This document shows, piece by piece, positions 42,385-52,444 of a stretch of 64,000 nt of DNA. The stretch is from Hormiphora californensis (Eukaryota; Ctenophora; Tentaculata; Cydippida; Pleurobrachiidae): positions 4,609,614-4,673,613 of the forward strand of contig CM035358.1 of assembly GCA_020137815.1 (NCBI GenBank), read 5' to 3'. The notes below the pieces were generated by a model. The model was given only the letters and a program-made list of their open reading frames with translations, searched no databases and was not told the origin of the DNA. Positions within the stretch are counted from its first letter, which is position 1, and each line of letters opens with the position of its first letter. Both the position numbers and the translations under genes were made by a program.

Positions 42385-45108
42385 CTAGCTCTCTGATTCA
42401 CTACTAGCTTCTGACAGAGCAGGGTTCTCAGAATCTGAGTCAGATACTACAGAATCTGAGTCAGATACTACAAGGGAACGACCACCTCGTACCCATTTTC
42501 CTTTTTTATAATCATAGTAACTATGCACGAATTTAAATCTGCTTGATCGATGATTACTGTCCACTTTCCAGACTCCAATGGTCCCATCTGCTGACCTAGA
42601 ACCGGTCACGACCACCTCCTTCCCATTTTCCTTTTTCAAAGCAACAATGCACGGTATTAGATCTGAGTGTGCTTGGTTGATAGTTACTGTCCACTTTTCG
42701 GTAACCAAATCATAAACATGAAGTGAACACGAACGAGAACTTAACACAAGTTTGTCACATTCTTCTATAATTGTCGGCCGATTTGGGTGATACCGTGCAA
42801 GGATTAAAGTAGGAGGGGCAATGGCGTAAAAGCTTATCCCAGGTGTTGGTGGCTCAATTGTCACAGGACCACCCGAAGGCGAAGGCTTGATAAATATAAT
42901 CGTGCCTGACCGAGTAACAGCACAAAGTGCATCATCTTCAGCATTGGTAGAGATGGAACGAGAAAGTGAAAGTGGACACATTGAAGTAAGGGCTGGTAAC
43001 TGTCCATCTTCATACCATGTCACAAAACCAGAAGTAAACAGATCGTCTACTAATTGTAAAATCTTTCCCCGAATAGCTATACCAACCTTACTTTGGCCCC
43101 AACGCTCGACACATGACACTGGCTCTCCCACATCTGCAGATTTGCTCTTCGTTTCATCCGAAGACCACAGAAGAACCTCACCTCCATCCGACACAATAAC
43201 AGGAGAGAATGACATCACAGACATCCCGATTATTCTATGGCCTTTCATTCTGTTTAATGGAAACGTCTTGTAGTTACCAAACTGTCGTCTTCGCCCTCCT
43301 TTTACTCTTTTCCCTCTACATTCGATTTCATATAAGCTCCAAGCTTGCTTGTATTGCAAAGTTACATATAAAATATTCATAGTCCAGCATGCACCAAACA
43401 ACTCCCAATCTTTCGGATTCGTTGAAGTCGTCATAAGCTTCAGAGTCCCAATAACTGTGTTATCCTCGACTGAAACTTTATAAATAGTACAACTCCTAGT
43501 CCCCACAAAAACATTCCCTTCGTACCCCGCTACCACAAACACTACAGTCTCTTGTTGGTCTGGATCAGGTCTGAACTTGGCCAGAACGTACTGTTCGGCA
43601 TGCCTAACTACCTTTCGGTAGAAAGAAGATCTCCCTGAGGTTGAATCCATCAATGCGAATACCGAGGGTCCGGGGAAAAATGCTGCTCCTGCTACTTCAA
43701 AGCTCTTGTTGAGGGTCGTTAATGCTGATAAAACCAACCCATCTTTTAACAGGAGTTGTGACTTGATGTACAAGAGGGATGACAGTGTTGCGGGGCTGTG
43801 TTGATGTTCGGTTACTAAATTATCAACCGACAGAAGATTGGGTGAAACAGTAATTATTGTTCTTTCTAGTCGGGACCTGATAAAACTGTCCGTGTCTGGG
43901 GATGCTCGAACCTGTTCCATCGTGCTGGTTTTCTTCAAGAGTGGTGTTTTGAGCGAGTGGAGCAGGGAGGATATCATGATGTTTCCACTCAGTTGGTCGT
44001 TAGAAGAAGTGGAACAGGACGTTGATTCAGGGAAGATTTGATCTCCAATTAACTCAACCAAGATCTCCAGAAAGAAAACTAGAATTTTCAGCTCCGTTCG
44101 ATGTTTGAACTCCGCCTTTTCACGTTCATAATCAGCCTGACTTGTAAAGCACTGCCCAATAATGCTTATCTCAAAGTCAAGGCTGGATCTCGGAATACAC
44201 TGTTCAAATTGTGTAACTTTATACTCCAGTGTCCTTATCAAACCGTCCGCAGTACACCCCAAATTAACCTCCCCCTGATCAATGTTCACAACCACGATAT
44301 CACCCATAGCAGGCATCTCTTCTAGAATCCCGCTTTCAGCTCCTAAAATGTACTGGCCAACTGGGGCCTCCAGAATCAGGAACAGGGCTTCTGGGAGGGT
44401 GGGGAGGTAGGGAACCTGCCAATCAAGGGGCTTGATGTATGACAGGAAGGTCTCGATCATTAGAACTCTTAGTGGATTGTTATCACTTACAAACACTATT
44501 TGTTGTTCGGAAAGGATACTACCAACAATTTGAAGGATCTGTAGGTGTGTGAAGTAGTAGAATGGAAGTGTTAGGGGTAGGTCTCCTGTCCCGGGTAGAA
44601 GAGGCGGGGTGAGTGTTACGGAGAATTTTGGTATGGGAATCACAATGCTATCCCCTGCAGGTATCACAATGTTTGACAGTGTTTTTAACATATCCTGCAC
44701 CTCCAATTCCCATCTGCCTTCATCAGTTAGGTTGTGGGAAAGCACTTGGAGTAGGTCCGTCATCAATCGAAATCTACGGTAGGCCGAGAAAAGATGGAAA
44801 TTACATCCACCGATCTGAAGTATAAACACATAAACCCGTGACCCATCCTCAGACGTTAGAACACCGTACCCCACAGTGGGGCTCCCACCAGGTTCTATAC
44901 GTTTCTTCTCCCCGACCAGACAAATCTTCTCAACATCCTCTACCATACTCCATGTTAGAGGCGGTGAAATTAGTGCTGCTGAGTTGTCAATAGTCGGATG
45001 TTTGATGATGGTAGTGGCTGAGACTAGGGATCGGGTGCCTCCTGATCTAGTGACAAGGCACGTTTCACAGAGAGTTGGGAGGGCAACATGCTGGCTATCA
45101 TCAGTCAT
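42385..45108 (-). CDS. DENN-domain/WD40 protein (DENND3-like), single large exon
   Basis: 907 aa from ATG 45108. A strong acceptor (tttctgttccag) ends at 45112, just before the ATG, so an upstream, probably non-coding, exon exists; the reading frame before it is intron. The N-terminal half is a DENN module: uDENN-like start, then cDENN at about 180-270 (LQILQIVGSILSEQQIVFVS, PLDWQVPYLPTLPEALFLIL, APVGQYILGAE), then a dDENN-like part. The C-terminal half, about 540-870, reads as WD40-type beta-propeller repeats (FVGTRSCTIYKV, VTGSRSADGTIGVWKVD). It ends in an acidic Ser-Asp tail. DENN proteins are GDP-GTP exchange factors for Rab GTPases; DENND3 acts on Rab12 in endosome traffic and autophagy, which is known for the family and not shown here. 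The gene sits between the two halves of the arrestin gene. Confidence 0.88.
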   Translation of the reverse strand: MTDDSQHVALPTLCETCLVTRSGGTRSLVSATTIIKHPTIDNSAALISPPLTWSMVEDVEKICLVGEKKRIEPGGSPTVGYGVLTSEDGSRVYVFILQIGGCNFHLFSAYRRFRLMTDLLQVLSHNLTDEGRWELEVQDMLKTLSNIVIPAGDSIVIPIPKFSVTLTPPLLPGTGDLPLTLPFYYFTHLQILQIVGSILSEQQIVFVSDNNPLRVLMIETFLSYIKPLDWQVPYLPTLPEALFLILEAPVGQYILGAESGILEEMPAMGDIVVVNIDQGEVNLGCTADGLIRTLEYKVTQFEQCIPRSSLDFEISIIGQCFTSQADYEREKAEFKHRTELKILVFFLEILVELIGDQIFPESTSCSTSSNDQLSGNIMISSLLHSLKTPLLKKTSTMEQVRASPDTDSFIRSRLERTIITVSPNLLSVDNLVTEHQHSPATLSSLLYIKSQLLLKDGLVLSALTTLNKSFEVAGAAFFPGPSVFALMDSTSGRSSFYRKVVRHAEQYVLAKFRPDPDQQETVVFVVAGYEGNVFVGTRSCTIYKVSVEDNTVIGTLKLMTTSTNPKDWELFGACWTMNILYVTLQYKQAWSLYEIECRGKRVKGGRRRQFGNYKTFPLNRMKGHRIIGMSVMSFSPVIVSDGGEVLLWSSDETKSKSADVGEPVSCVERWGQSKVGIAIRGKILQLVDDLFTSGFVTWYEDGQLPALTSMCPLSLSRSISTNAEDDALCAVTRSGTIIFIKPSPSGGPVTIEPPTPGISFYAIAPPTLILARYHPNRPTIIEECDKLVLSSRSCSLHVYDLVTEKWTVTINQAHSDLIPCIVALKKENGKEVVVTGSRSADGTIGVWKVDSNHRSSRFKFVHSYYDYKKGKWVRGGRSLVVSDSDSVVSDSDSENPALSEASSESES

Positions 45109-46161
45109 ATCCTGGAACAGAAACGAATTTAGGGTGCGTTTGACGAACAATTCAAAATGGTGGTCTATCTAGTACGTTTTACGATGATTATTCATTATTT
45201 AATGATGTTCTAACTGATGATTATTGACTACGAGTGCTAATTTCCTATTAATTAATTATCCGTCCAGTTAATCGATAACAGGTAGGTAAATAGTCGCACG
45301 CTTTTTAACATTTTTAAGAAGTTTTGAGTTATAACTCCGCCATTTAATAACTGATTTCCTTGACACTATTGGAAAGAAATCATTGTCTTCATTCGAACAA
45401 GCACACAAGATAAGAATCAGTGGAGAAAACAGAATTAAACAGAATTAAACAGAATTAAACAAATAAACATCTATAATGGCATTTCATTGTCAGATGGGAT
45501 AAAAATGCTAAGGTGTTAAAAAATTGAAATTAGTTAAGTTAAAGTTAAATATCATGAGGCAAAAATGTCACGCTCGGGTAAGAAAGGAAAACCTACATGA
45601 AGGGAATGAATGAATTATAAAAACACAATAAAAAGGCTAAAAGGCGAAAAGTGGTCAACAAGGGCAGGGGGGAAAGGTAGAGCGATATGAAAATGAAAAC
45701 GCATAGTAGTAAAAAAAGAATAAATCTCGTTGAAAAATAAAAATCAGGGGGACGGGAAAAATGCAGTAGGCAAGCAAAAGACACAAATATGAAACACATA
45801 AAAAAATGAGATAGTTCGTGAGGTAATTCTTGGTGCTAGCAACCCTGGGCTTTCTGAAAAATGGTGCTGGGGTTGAGTATGCTCAACTAAGGTTGTTTTA
45901 TGGATATTGGATTGGATTGCCGTAATGGAATCCGTATCCTAGCGCGCCGGGCGCCGGCTGTTGAGGGAACTCAACGGTTCAGTGGGTATTACCCACTGAC
46001 TGGGTATAGCAGCTTCGGTGGGGTTGAGTGAGCTCACGCAGCTCAACGAAGGTGGATGGTATTACCTTAATGAAATCCATATCCTACTGGTTAGTTGAGA
46101 ATGCTCAACGATTAATTTCATTGAAAGTAGATATAATCTCCTCAAAGGATATATAGATATT

Positions 46162-46263
46162 CAGACAAGTCTTCTCAACAGACAAATCTTCTCAACAGAC
46201 AAATCTTCTCAACAGACAAATCTTCTCAACAGACAAATCTTCTCAACAGACAAATCTTCTCAA
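46162..46263. repeat. 17-bp minisatellite derived from the DENN exon
   Basis: Six copies of cagacaaatcttctcaa. The same 17 bases occur once in the DENN coding exon at about 44,917-44,933. Confidence 0.9.
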
Positions 46264-46396
46264 CATTCTCCACCATACTCCATGTTAGAGGCGGTGAAAT
46301 TAGTGCTGCTGAGTTGTCAATAGTCGGATGTTTGATGATGGTAGTGGCTGAGACTAGGGATCGGGTGCCTCCTGATCTAGTGACAAGGCACGTTTC
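46255..46396 (-). pseudogene. Duplicated fragment of the DENN exon
   Basis: Nearly identical, in the same orientation, to coding bases 44,925-45,067 of the DENN gene (gaggcggtgaaattagtgct, ctgagactagggatcggg). It contains no splice site or start of its own and begins at the end of the minisatellite. Confidence 0.9.
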
Positions 46397-46694
46397 GCGG
46401 TACAAAACGTCAAAAAAGATTTTTTAGAAATTTTAAATTTTAATTTTAAAACCGTGCGCGGCAAGTGCACGCAATGTTTAAATAAAAGTTCAGCGTGTTA
46501 CAGTCTGTCATACGCATTTTCATATGGAATTTATGGAATACGCATATATGATACGAACATACCAGAGAGCTTGTGGTTAACTCACCCGGGTCATTTTGTA
46601 GGTTCCCTAAGGGAACTTGAAGACAGCTTGATAAAAAATAATGTGGGCATAATTGCATCATTCAGTGATCGGATTTAGTTGTTGAGTATCACAT

Positions 46695-46864
46695 GGTCGC
46701 TTGTAGTGGGAAAACGGTAATGGAAAACGAAGATACAGTAAGACGACGCGCAACCGTGACCAATCAGTACGTGCTGACACATGAAATTTTTGCCGTGCGT
46801 TATGCACCGTGCGCGTCTCCTTACTGTATTTTGCGTTACCGTATTTTGACTGCAAGCAGCACTG
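46695..46864. mobile_element. MITE family 'R1', copy 3 (inverted)
   Basis: From ggtcgcttgtagtgggaaaa to tgactgcaagcagcactg, the reverse complement of copies 1 and 2. Confidence 0.75.
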
Positions 46865-47323
46865 TTAGAATAAGGAAACGACCGAACCGGGTTTTTCTCA
46901 GCCGAACCAAACCAAACCAGATTTATCAATTTACCAAAATGAACCATCCCGGCTGGGGTGAGGGGGCTTGCCACCTTTGCACTTGCCAGCGTAGTGATTT
47001 CAAAGTCAATTTTGAAAACAATAATTATATTTTCATTTTGCTGTGAAGATTTCGATTCGCTGCAGGATTTTGCACTTCGTTCATTCAATTTCCAGAGATC
47101 GGGGAAGTCTGTATGATCATGATAATCAGATAAATTTGTTTTTCTTTTTTACTTTTCAACTTGCTAGATCAAACTTTTCCGTTAAATAAAACACCGTAAT
47201 TTCATTTTGTCCCTGTTGACCAAGCCGGAAGGAGTTACCATCTCTATTGACTATTATCATGCGGATCATAAACAATTATCCGATACTTATCCTGTTGCTA
47301 GATCTCGTTTCATTTCTTTTATC

Positions 47324-48235
47324 ATGGACAACATGAACGAGTGCAATCTTTCCTACCCAGCCCACACTTTTTACCCACACTCAATCCACCGAGGTCTGTG
47401 TGTACCTCCATTCTGTCCACCGGAAAGTTACTCAGCAGTCGAGACCCTCCCATCCCGTCCGGATGATGTGCTGATTGCAACCTACACCAAAAGTGGTACC
47501 ACCTGGCTCCAAACCATGGTTTACTATTTACTGGACTGTCCTAGCGGCCCCCTGACAGAGATCACGCAGCAGATCCCATGGCTTCAATCACTCCTTCACA
47601 AATCGGAAAAGCGAGATTATATCGAGAAAATGCCAAGTCCAAGAGTGTTCAAGACCCATGATGTGTTTTCCTGGCTGCCGCCCCAATGGGCCAGCAGGAA
47701 GATAATCTACTGTGTTCGTAACCCAAAAGACTGTGCTGTTTCCTACTACCATCACATTGAAACATTTAACTTTCGTTACAAATGCGCCCCAGTCGCTGAG
47801 GGTAATTTTAGCCGGTATTTCTCCGAGATTGCTCGAGATCCAAAAGTCTCGAGCTATGGACTTTGGGAGGACCACGTGGGCGAGTGGTTAAATGAGGCGA
47901 CAAAGTGTGACAATATCCTAGTCCTGTCGTATGAGGACCTGGTAGAGGATTGTGAGAGGGAGGTGAGGAAGATAGCTGACTTCCTGGCCCCTGGGGTAGA
48001 GGTGACTCAGGAGAGGTTGGAGAGGATCCTTCACGAGGGAAATATCAACACGATGAAAGGGAACAGTGCGGTTAACTATTCGGCACATTGCAATGTTAAT
48101 ACCACGCCGTTTATTAGAAAGGGCGGGGTTGGAGGATGGAGGGAATGGTTGAATGAGGACCAATCTAAAGAGATGGACGATGCAATTGAAAAAGTTGAAA
48201 AGAAAACTGGAGTTAAAATTAGGACGATTGTTTGA
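47324..48235 (+). CDS. Cytosolic sulfotransferase (SULT family), single exon
   Basis: 303 aa from ATG 47324; the frame is open further upstream but has no other good ATG, and this one gives normal family length. It transfers sulfate from PAPS to hydroxyl or amine groups of small molecules. Seen: 5'-phosphosulfate loop YTKSGTTWLQ (about 54-63), catalytic His in FKTHD (about 110), 3'-phosphate motif CVRNPKDCAVSYYH (about 129-142), dimer/PAPS motif RKGGVGGWREWL (about 264-275) corresponding to RKGxxGDWKNxF. No signal peptide or membrane segment. It lies on the opposite strand between the two halves of the arrestin gene. A MITE-like inverted repeat starts 15 bp after its stop. Substrate unknown. 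Confidence 0.93.
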   Translation: MDNMNECNLSYPAHTFYPHSIHRGLCVPPFCPPESYSAVETLPSRPDDVLIATYTKSGTTWLQTMVYYLLDCPSGPLTEITQQIPWLQSLLHKSEKRDYIEKMPSPRVFKTHDVFSWLPPQWASRKIIYCVRNPKDCAVSYYHHIETFNFRYKCAPVAEGNFSRYFSEIARDPKVSSYGLWEDHVGEWLNEATKCDNILVLSYEDLVEDCEREVRKIADFLAPGVEVTQERLERILHEGNINTMKGNSAVNYSAHCNVNTTPFIRKGGVGGWREWLNEDQSKEMDDAIEKVEKKTGVKIRTIV

Positions 48236-48249
48236 GTTTGGTATGTTGA

Positions 48250-48369
48250 CTAGACCAAAAAACAAAAGAAATTTGTTTGGAACACCCGTGGCCTTTTGTC
48301 GATACTTGACGCTGCGGGAAATGCACCCATAATCTGAGCTACTAGGTATCGTTGTGCCATCTCTCCAAG

Positions 48370-48423
<54 letters not shown>

Positions 48424-48543
48424 CTCTCTCTCTCTCACTCTTCCACACGTCTTACTCTGACGAAGGGTGCATTTCCCGTAGCGTCAAGTATCGACAAAAG
48501 GCCACGGGTGTTCCAAACAAATTTCTTTTGTTTTTTGGTCTAG
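48250..48543. repeat. 75-bp inverted repeat around an (AC)n/(CT)n loop
   Basis: CTAGACCAAAAAACAAAAGAA to ttgacgctgcgggaaatgcaccc is mirrored at 48,467-48,543. The loop holds (AC)n at 48,374-48,420 and (CT)n at 48,420-48,436. Confidence 0.85.
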
Positions 48544-48584
48544 TTTCTCGGGATTTTTGTAAACAGGTATCATAATTATGCAAA

Positions 48585-49560
48585 TAACGGCTAAACGGTG
48601 GGAGATACGACTTTTTGTCCGGGAGACGACCCCCCATAAATCGACTATTCTGCGTCGAAATATGTCCATGAAAACTTTCTAGGACTAGCTGAAGTGGAAA
48701 TATTCAGAATATGCACTAAATCATGAATCGGCGCATAAATATGCACATAACGGCTAAACGGTGGGAGATACAACTTTTTGTCCGGGGGACGACCCCCCAT
48801 AAATCGACCATTCTGCGTCGAAATATGTCCATGAAAACTTTCTAGGACTAGCTGAAGTGGAAATATTCAGAATATGCACTAAATCATGAATCGGCGCATA
48901 AATATGCAAATAACGGCTAAACGGTGGGAGATACAACTTTTTGTTCGGGGGACGACCCCCCATAAATCGACCATTCTGCGTTGAAATATGTCCATGAAAA
49001 CTTTCTAGGACTAGCTGAAGTGGAAATATTCAGAATATGCACTAAATCATGAATCGGCGCATAAATATGCACATAACGGCTAAACGGTAGGAGATACAAC
49101 TTTTTGTCCGGGGGACGACCCCCCATAAATCGACTATTCTGCGTCGAAATATGTCCATGAAAACTTTCTAGGACCAGCTGAAGTGGAAATATTCAGAATA
49201 TGCACTAAATCATGAATCGGCGCATAAATATGCAAATAACGGCTAAACGGTGGGAGATACAACTTTTTGTCCGGGGGACGACCCCCCATAAATCGACCAT
49301 TCTGCGTCGAAATATGTCCATGAAAACTTTCTAGGACCAGTTGAAGTGGAAATATTCAGAAAATGCATAAATCATGAATCGGTGCATAAATATGCAAATA
49401 ACGGCTAAACGCTGCAAGATATGACTTTTTCTCCAGGGGACGACCCCCCATAAATCGACTATTCTCCGTCCAATGCGACCAATGAAAAGCCGCTATCATA
49501 AGTAGAACTTGAGATATTCAGATGTGCATATTGTCATAATTATGTGCATATAACTCCTTA
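48585..49560. repeat. ~162-bp satellite, five to six copies
   Basis: Unit starts ataacggctaaacggtggga and contains ccgggggacgaccccccata and tatgtccatgaaaactttct. Copies start at 48,585, 48,747, 48,910, 49,072, 49,235 and 49,398 (the last diverged), followed by a still more diverged one near 49,553. Confidence 0.9.
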
Positions 49561-49639
49561 ACGGTAAAAGTTAGAGAAAATTGTCCCGAGTAAGACCCCC
49601 CATAAATCGAATATTTTGCGTCGGTTAGAACGGTCGATT

Positions 49640-50269
49640 TATCTCTAGTATGCTTCATTACCGAGATATTCATAAATTTATACATAAATTATGCATAATT
49701 AATGACTTAATGATCTCTAATCAAGATGCCATATAGCCTACTACACACAGAATAGCTAGAGTAACCTAAGTTTAAAATTTCAGGGCTCTAGCTTTAGCCG
49801 TTTTTCCAGGCGAATGTTTGCAAAATGGTGGTGCCTTGTATGTATAGTGTATAGTGTCTACACAGGGTGTGTTTGGGACCCCCCTCGTAACTTTTGAACG
49901 AAACGACCGATCCACTTGAAATTTATATCACTAACAGTAATGGTAGAGGTACTTATAACTACAAAATTTCAGCTCGCTAGCTTATCGGGAACATGGTCAA
50001 ACAGGCGCTCAAAAAGGGCGTTTGTCGCATCCGTATGGTATACTGCACTGGCCCCCACTGGGGGGGGGGGGGTAAATGAACTTCTCGCGCCGGACTTAAT
50101 TGTTTCAGAGTCATGTTTTGTTATGACTGGGGATATTTTTAATGCTGGGGGCTGTGCCCCCAGACCCCCCTAAGGCCACGGGGCACTTGCCAGTGCAGTG
50201 ATAGTAAAGAAAGTGCTTATAAATATTGGAATAAATCTTGTTTATTCAGAAATTAAATGTTTTACTTAC
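49640..50269. other. Non-coding stretch with dispersed-repeat character
   Basis: Contains ggggacccccctcgtaac-type phrases, a run of 15 G near 50,057, and a right edge (gggcacttgccagtgcagtgat) resembling 46,985 and, on the other strand, 13,791. No coding region recognised. Confidence 0.45.
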
Positions 50270-52444
50270 TTTGATTGCTTTAGGGCAGGGTGTCCGGCTA
50301 TGCTTTGACTTTGAAAGAGCACCAGCTGATGCACTGCACACTCCTGCTTCAGACAACTCTCTCTTCTTAACGATACTAGAGACAGGAAACTAAAGGGACA
50401 GAGAACGTGTGTTAGACAGAGATACAAAAGTTACTAAAATTGCTCCGACCTATCTTCCCTCCCCGTTTTGATTTCTTCCGATTGCGTTAGACAAGATTCG
50501 TCCGAAATGAAGTGTTCCTAATTCCTACCTGTCGTTTAGAAACTCAGGTTGCGGTGTTTCAGCGAACTTGCAGTAGACAGCATACCGAACGTATCCTCGC
50601 GTTGTGTGGATTGTGTTTGGAATCTTCTCGGGAAGTTTCAGACGAAACTCAAAACTATATGAACCTGTGGAACGAATTGTGGAATGTTATTTTTAATCAA
50701 GGTTCCAATATTACGGTGTTATTTTTAATCAAGGTGTAGACTCTGACCGGCCTGAAAAATCAAGAAGTGACTGAGGTCCTTTGAGAACTGTTCGACAATT
50801 TTTGCCATGCATACATGTCACTCACCTGGTTCAAAAATGAGAAGTTTCTTGCCGTCCCCATGTAAGAACTCGTCTGAGGTGTGGAATATCTCTCTATCCT
50901 CCGCTCCGGACGACAGACGAACGTACGCTCCGCCCCGACATGAGATGACTAGACCTTTGGATGCACGTGCACCTGGAGATCTGGTGTGATCAGGTTAATA
51001 AGGTTCGAACTTTACCAAGTTTGGACGGACTACTTGTCCAATGCCCGAATTCATCCATCATCATATCACCCAAAATAAGTGTGACATAATCTCGAATTCT
51101 AAGCAGTGCTTACACGGTCGCTTGTAGTGGGAAAACGGTAATGGAAAACGAAGATACAGTAAGACGACGCGCAACCGTGACCAATCAGGGCGCTAGTATG
51201 TGCTGACACATGAACTTTTTGCCGCGCGTTATGCACCGTGCGTGTCTCCTTACTGTATTTTGCGTTACCGTATTTTGACTGCAAGCAGCATAATAAGGTG
51301 ATTTAACTCAAATTTTAGCGTCAACCACAAAAAAATTTGTTACAAAGGATTTCCACCTCAAATGTACTCCTAAGGGTCCCCTCTATCGATTCCAACCAAT
51401 GTTCATATTTGTTCAGGGGTGCTAAGGCCTCATTTCCGGGTGGGCGTGGTACCTGTATTTTCAGCCTGAGGCCAAAACCATAAGTACCCTTAAAATAGGA
51501 GTAGAGATAAAATCGAGGGCACTAGAGTGATCAGCGTCATCGCATTAGTGGGGGTAGGTGCTGGAATTAAGTCTCTATCTCATCTGGTTAATTAGATAAT
51601 TGGATAATTAGTTTTGCGCATAACCGTTTTTTGGCTATATGGCTATAGCCACTTAGGAATGGTTTAGAGACTTTTCATTGGTGCCATTTTGTAGGCAAAG
51701 CGAATTTATGGGGGGTCGAAGTCGGACTTTTAACCTCTATCTTCAACCGTTTAGCCGTTATTTGGCTTTTAAGATTCTCCAAATGAGCAAAATACGGTAA
51801 AATCCCCGATTTTGAACACCGTTAAAGCCAAAAAACGGCTAAACGGTTGAAGATAGAGCTTAAAAGTCCGACTTCGACCCCCATAAATTCGCTTTGCCTA
51901 CAAAATGGCACCAATGAAAAGTCTCTAAACCATTCCTAAGTGGCTATAGCCATATAGCCAAAAAACGGTTATGCGCAAAACTAATTATCCAATTATCTAA
52001 TTAACCAGATGAGATAGAGACTTAATTCCAGCACCTACCCCCACTAATGCGATGACGCTGATCACTCTAGTGCCCTCGATTTTATCTCTACTCCTATTTT
52101 AAGGGTACTTATGGTTTTGGCCTCAGGCTGAAAATACAGGTACCACGCCCACCCGGAAATGAGGCCTTAGCACCCCTGAACAAATATGAACATTGGTTGG
52201 AATCGATAGAGGGGACCCTTAGGAGTACATTTGAGGTGGAAATCCTTTGTAACAAATTTTTTTGTGGTGTTCCTGACTCATCACCTTACTAGCACTGTAA
52301 GTCGTGATGATTTCTACTATTCCCCACTTCTCTTTAAATCTTTTCTCTACCTGTTAGATCAAGGAGAACGTGACCTCGAACAACTTCACCGGGAGTTATG
52401 GTCTTGCAGGAATTCAGGATTATCTCAAATCGTGGTATGCTCAT
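50270..52444 (-). CDS. Arrestin-domain (ARRDC-like) protein, 5' exons (N-domain)
   Basis: Exon 1 52444-52351 (ATG, ends phase 1), exon 2 50972-50826 (phase 1 to 1), exon 3 50664-50529 (to phase 2), exon 4 50375-50270 (to phase 0); all GT-AG. The reading is a full arrestin N-domain: MSIPRFEIILNSC, ITPGEVVRGHVLLDLTG, ASKGLVISCRGGAYVRLSSG, FLHGDGKKLLIFEPGSYSFE, FRLKLPEKIPNTIHTTRGYV, RYAVYCKF. Exon 4 is a basic, Ser/Ala-rich linker. The matching C-domain exons are at 40,372-41,230; one linking exon is missing. Intron 1 holds a 943-bp palindrome and an R1 MITE. Alpha-arrestins act as adaptors for receptor and transporter ubiquitination. Identification of the domain is firm; the link to the 3' exons is an inference from strand, order and domain completeness. 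Confidence 0.82.
51113..51289. mobile_element. MITE family 'R1', copy 4 (inverted)
   Basis: cacggtcgcttgtagtggga to tattttgactgcaagcagc, same orientation as copy 3. It lies in arrestin intron 1. Confidence 0.75.
51325..52267. mobile_element. 943-bp palindromic element in arrestin intron 1
   Basis: The left end ccacaaaaaaatttgttaca is mirrored by tgtaacaaatttttttgtgg. The arms are about 460 bp and nearly identical, with the centre near 51,796. It carries ttaaaagtccgacttcgacc and ccccataaattcgctttgcc, shared with 15,600-15,700. Confidence 0.85.

Larger units (their letters stand above)
45112..47323. other. Gap between DENN and sulfotransferase genes
   Basis: Apart from the minisatellite, exon duplication and R1 copy listed separately, I see only AT-rich sequence and a block at 45,840-46,130 with repeated gctcaac phrases. 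DENN promoter and 5' leader should lie here. Confidence 0.5.

Noticed and set aside
42385-45150. Upstream start giving a 921-aa DENN protein
   Set aside because: The first 14 residues lie in the polypyrimidine tract and AG of a clear 3' splice site, and begin at TTG instead of ATG.
47207-47323. N-terminal extension of the sulfotransferase
   Set aside because: The extension has no ATG, and the 303-aa form from 47324 matches normal family length.
48585-49560. CRISPR-like array of 162-bp units
   Set aside because: Whole units are repeated without variable spacers; a satellite.
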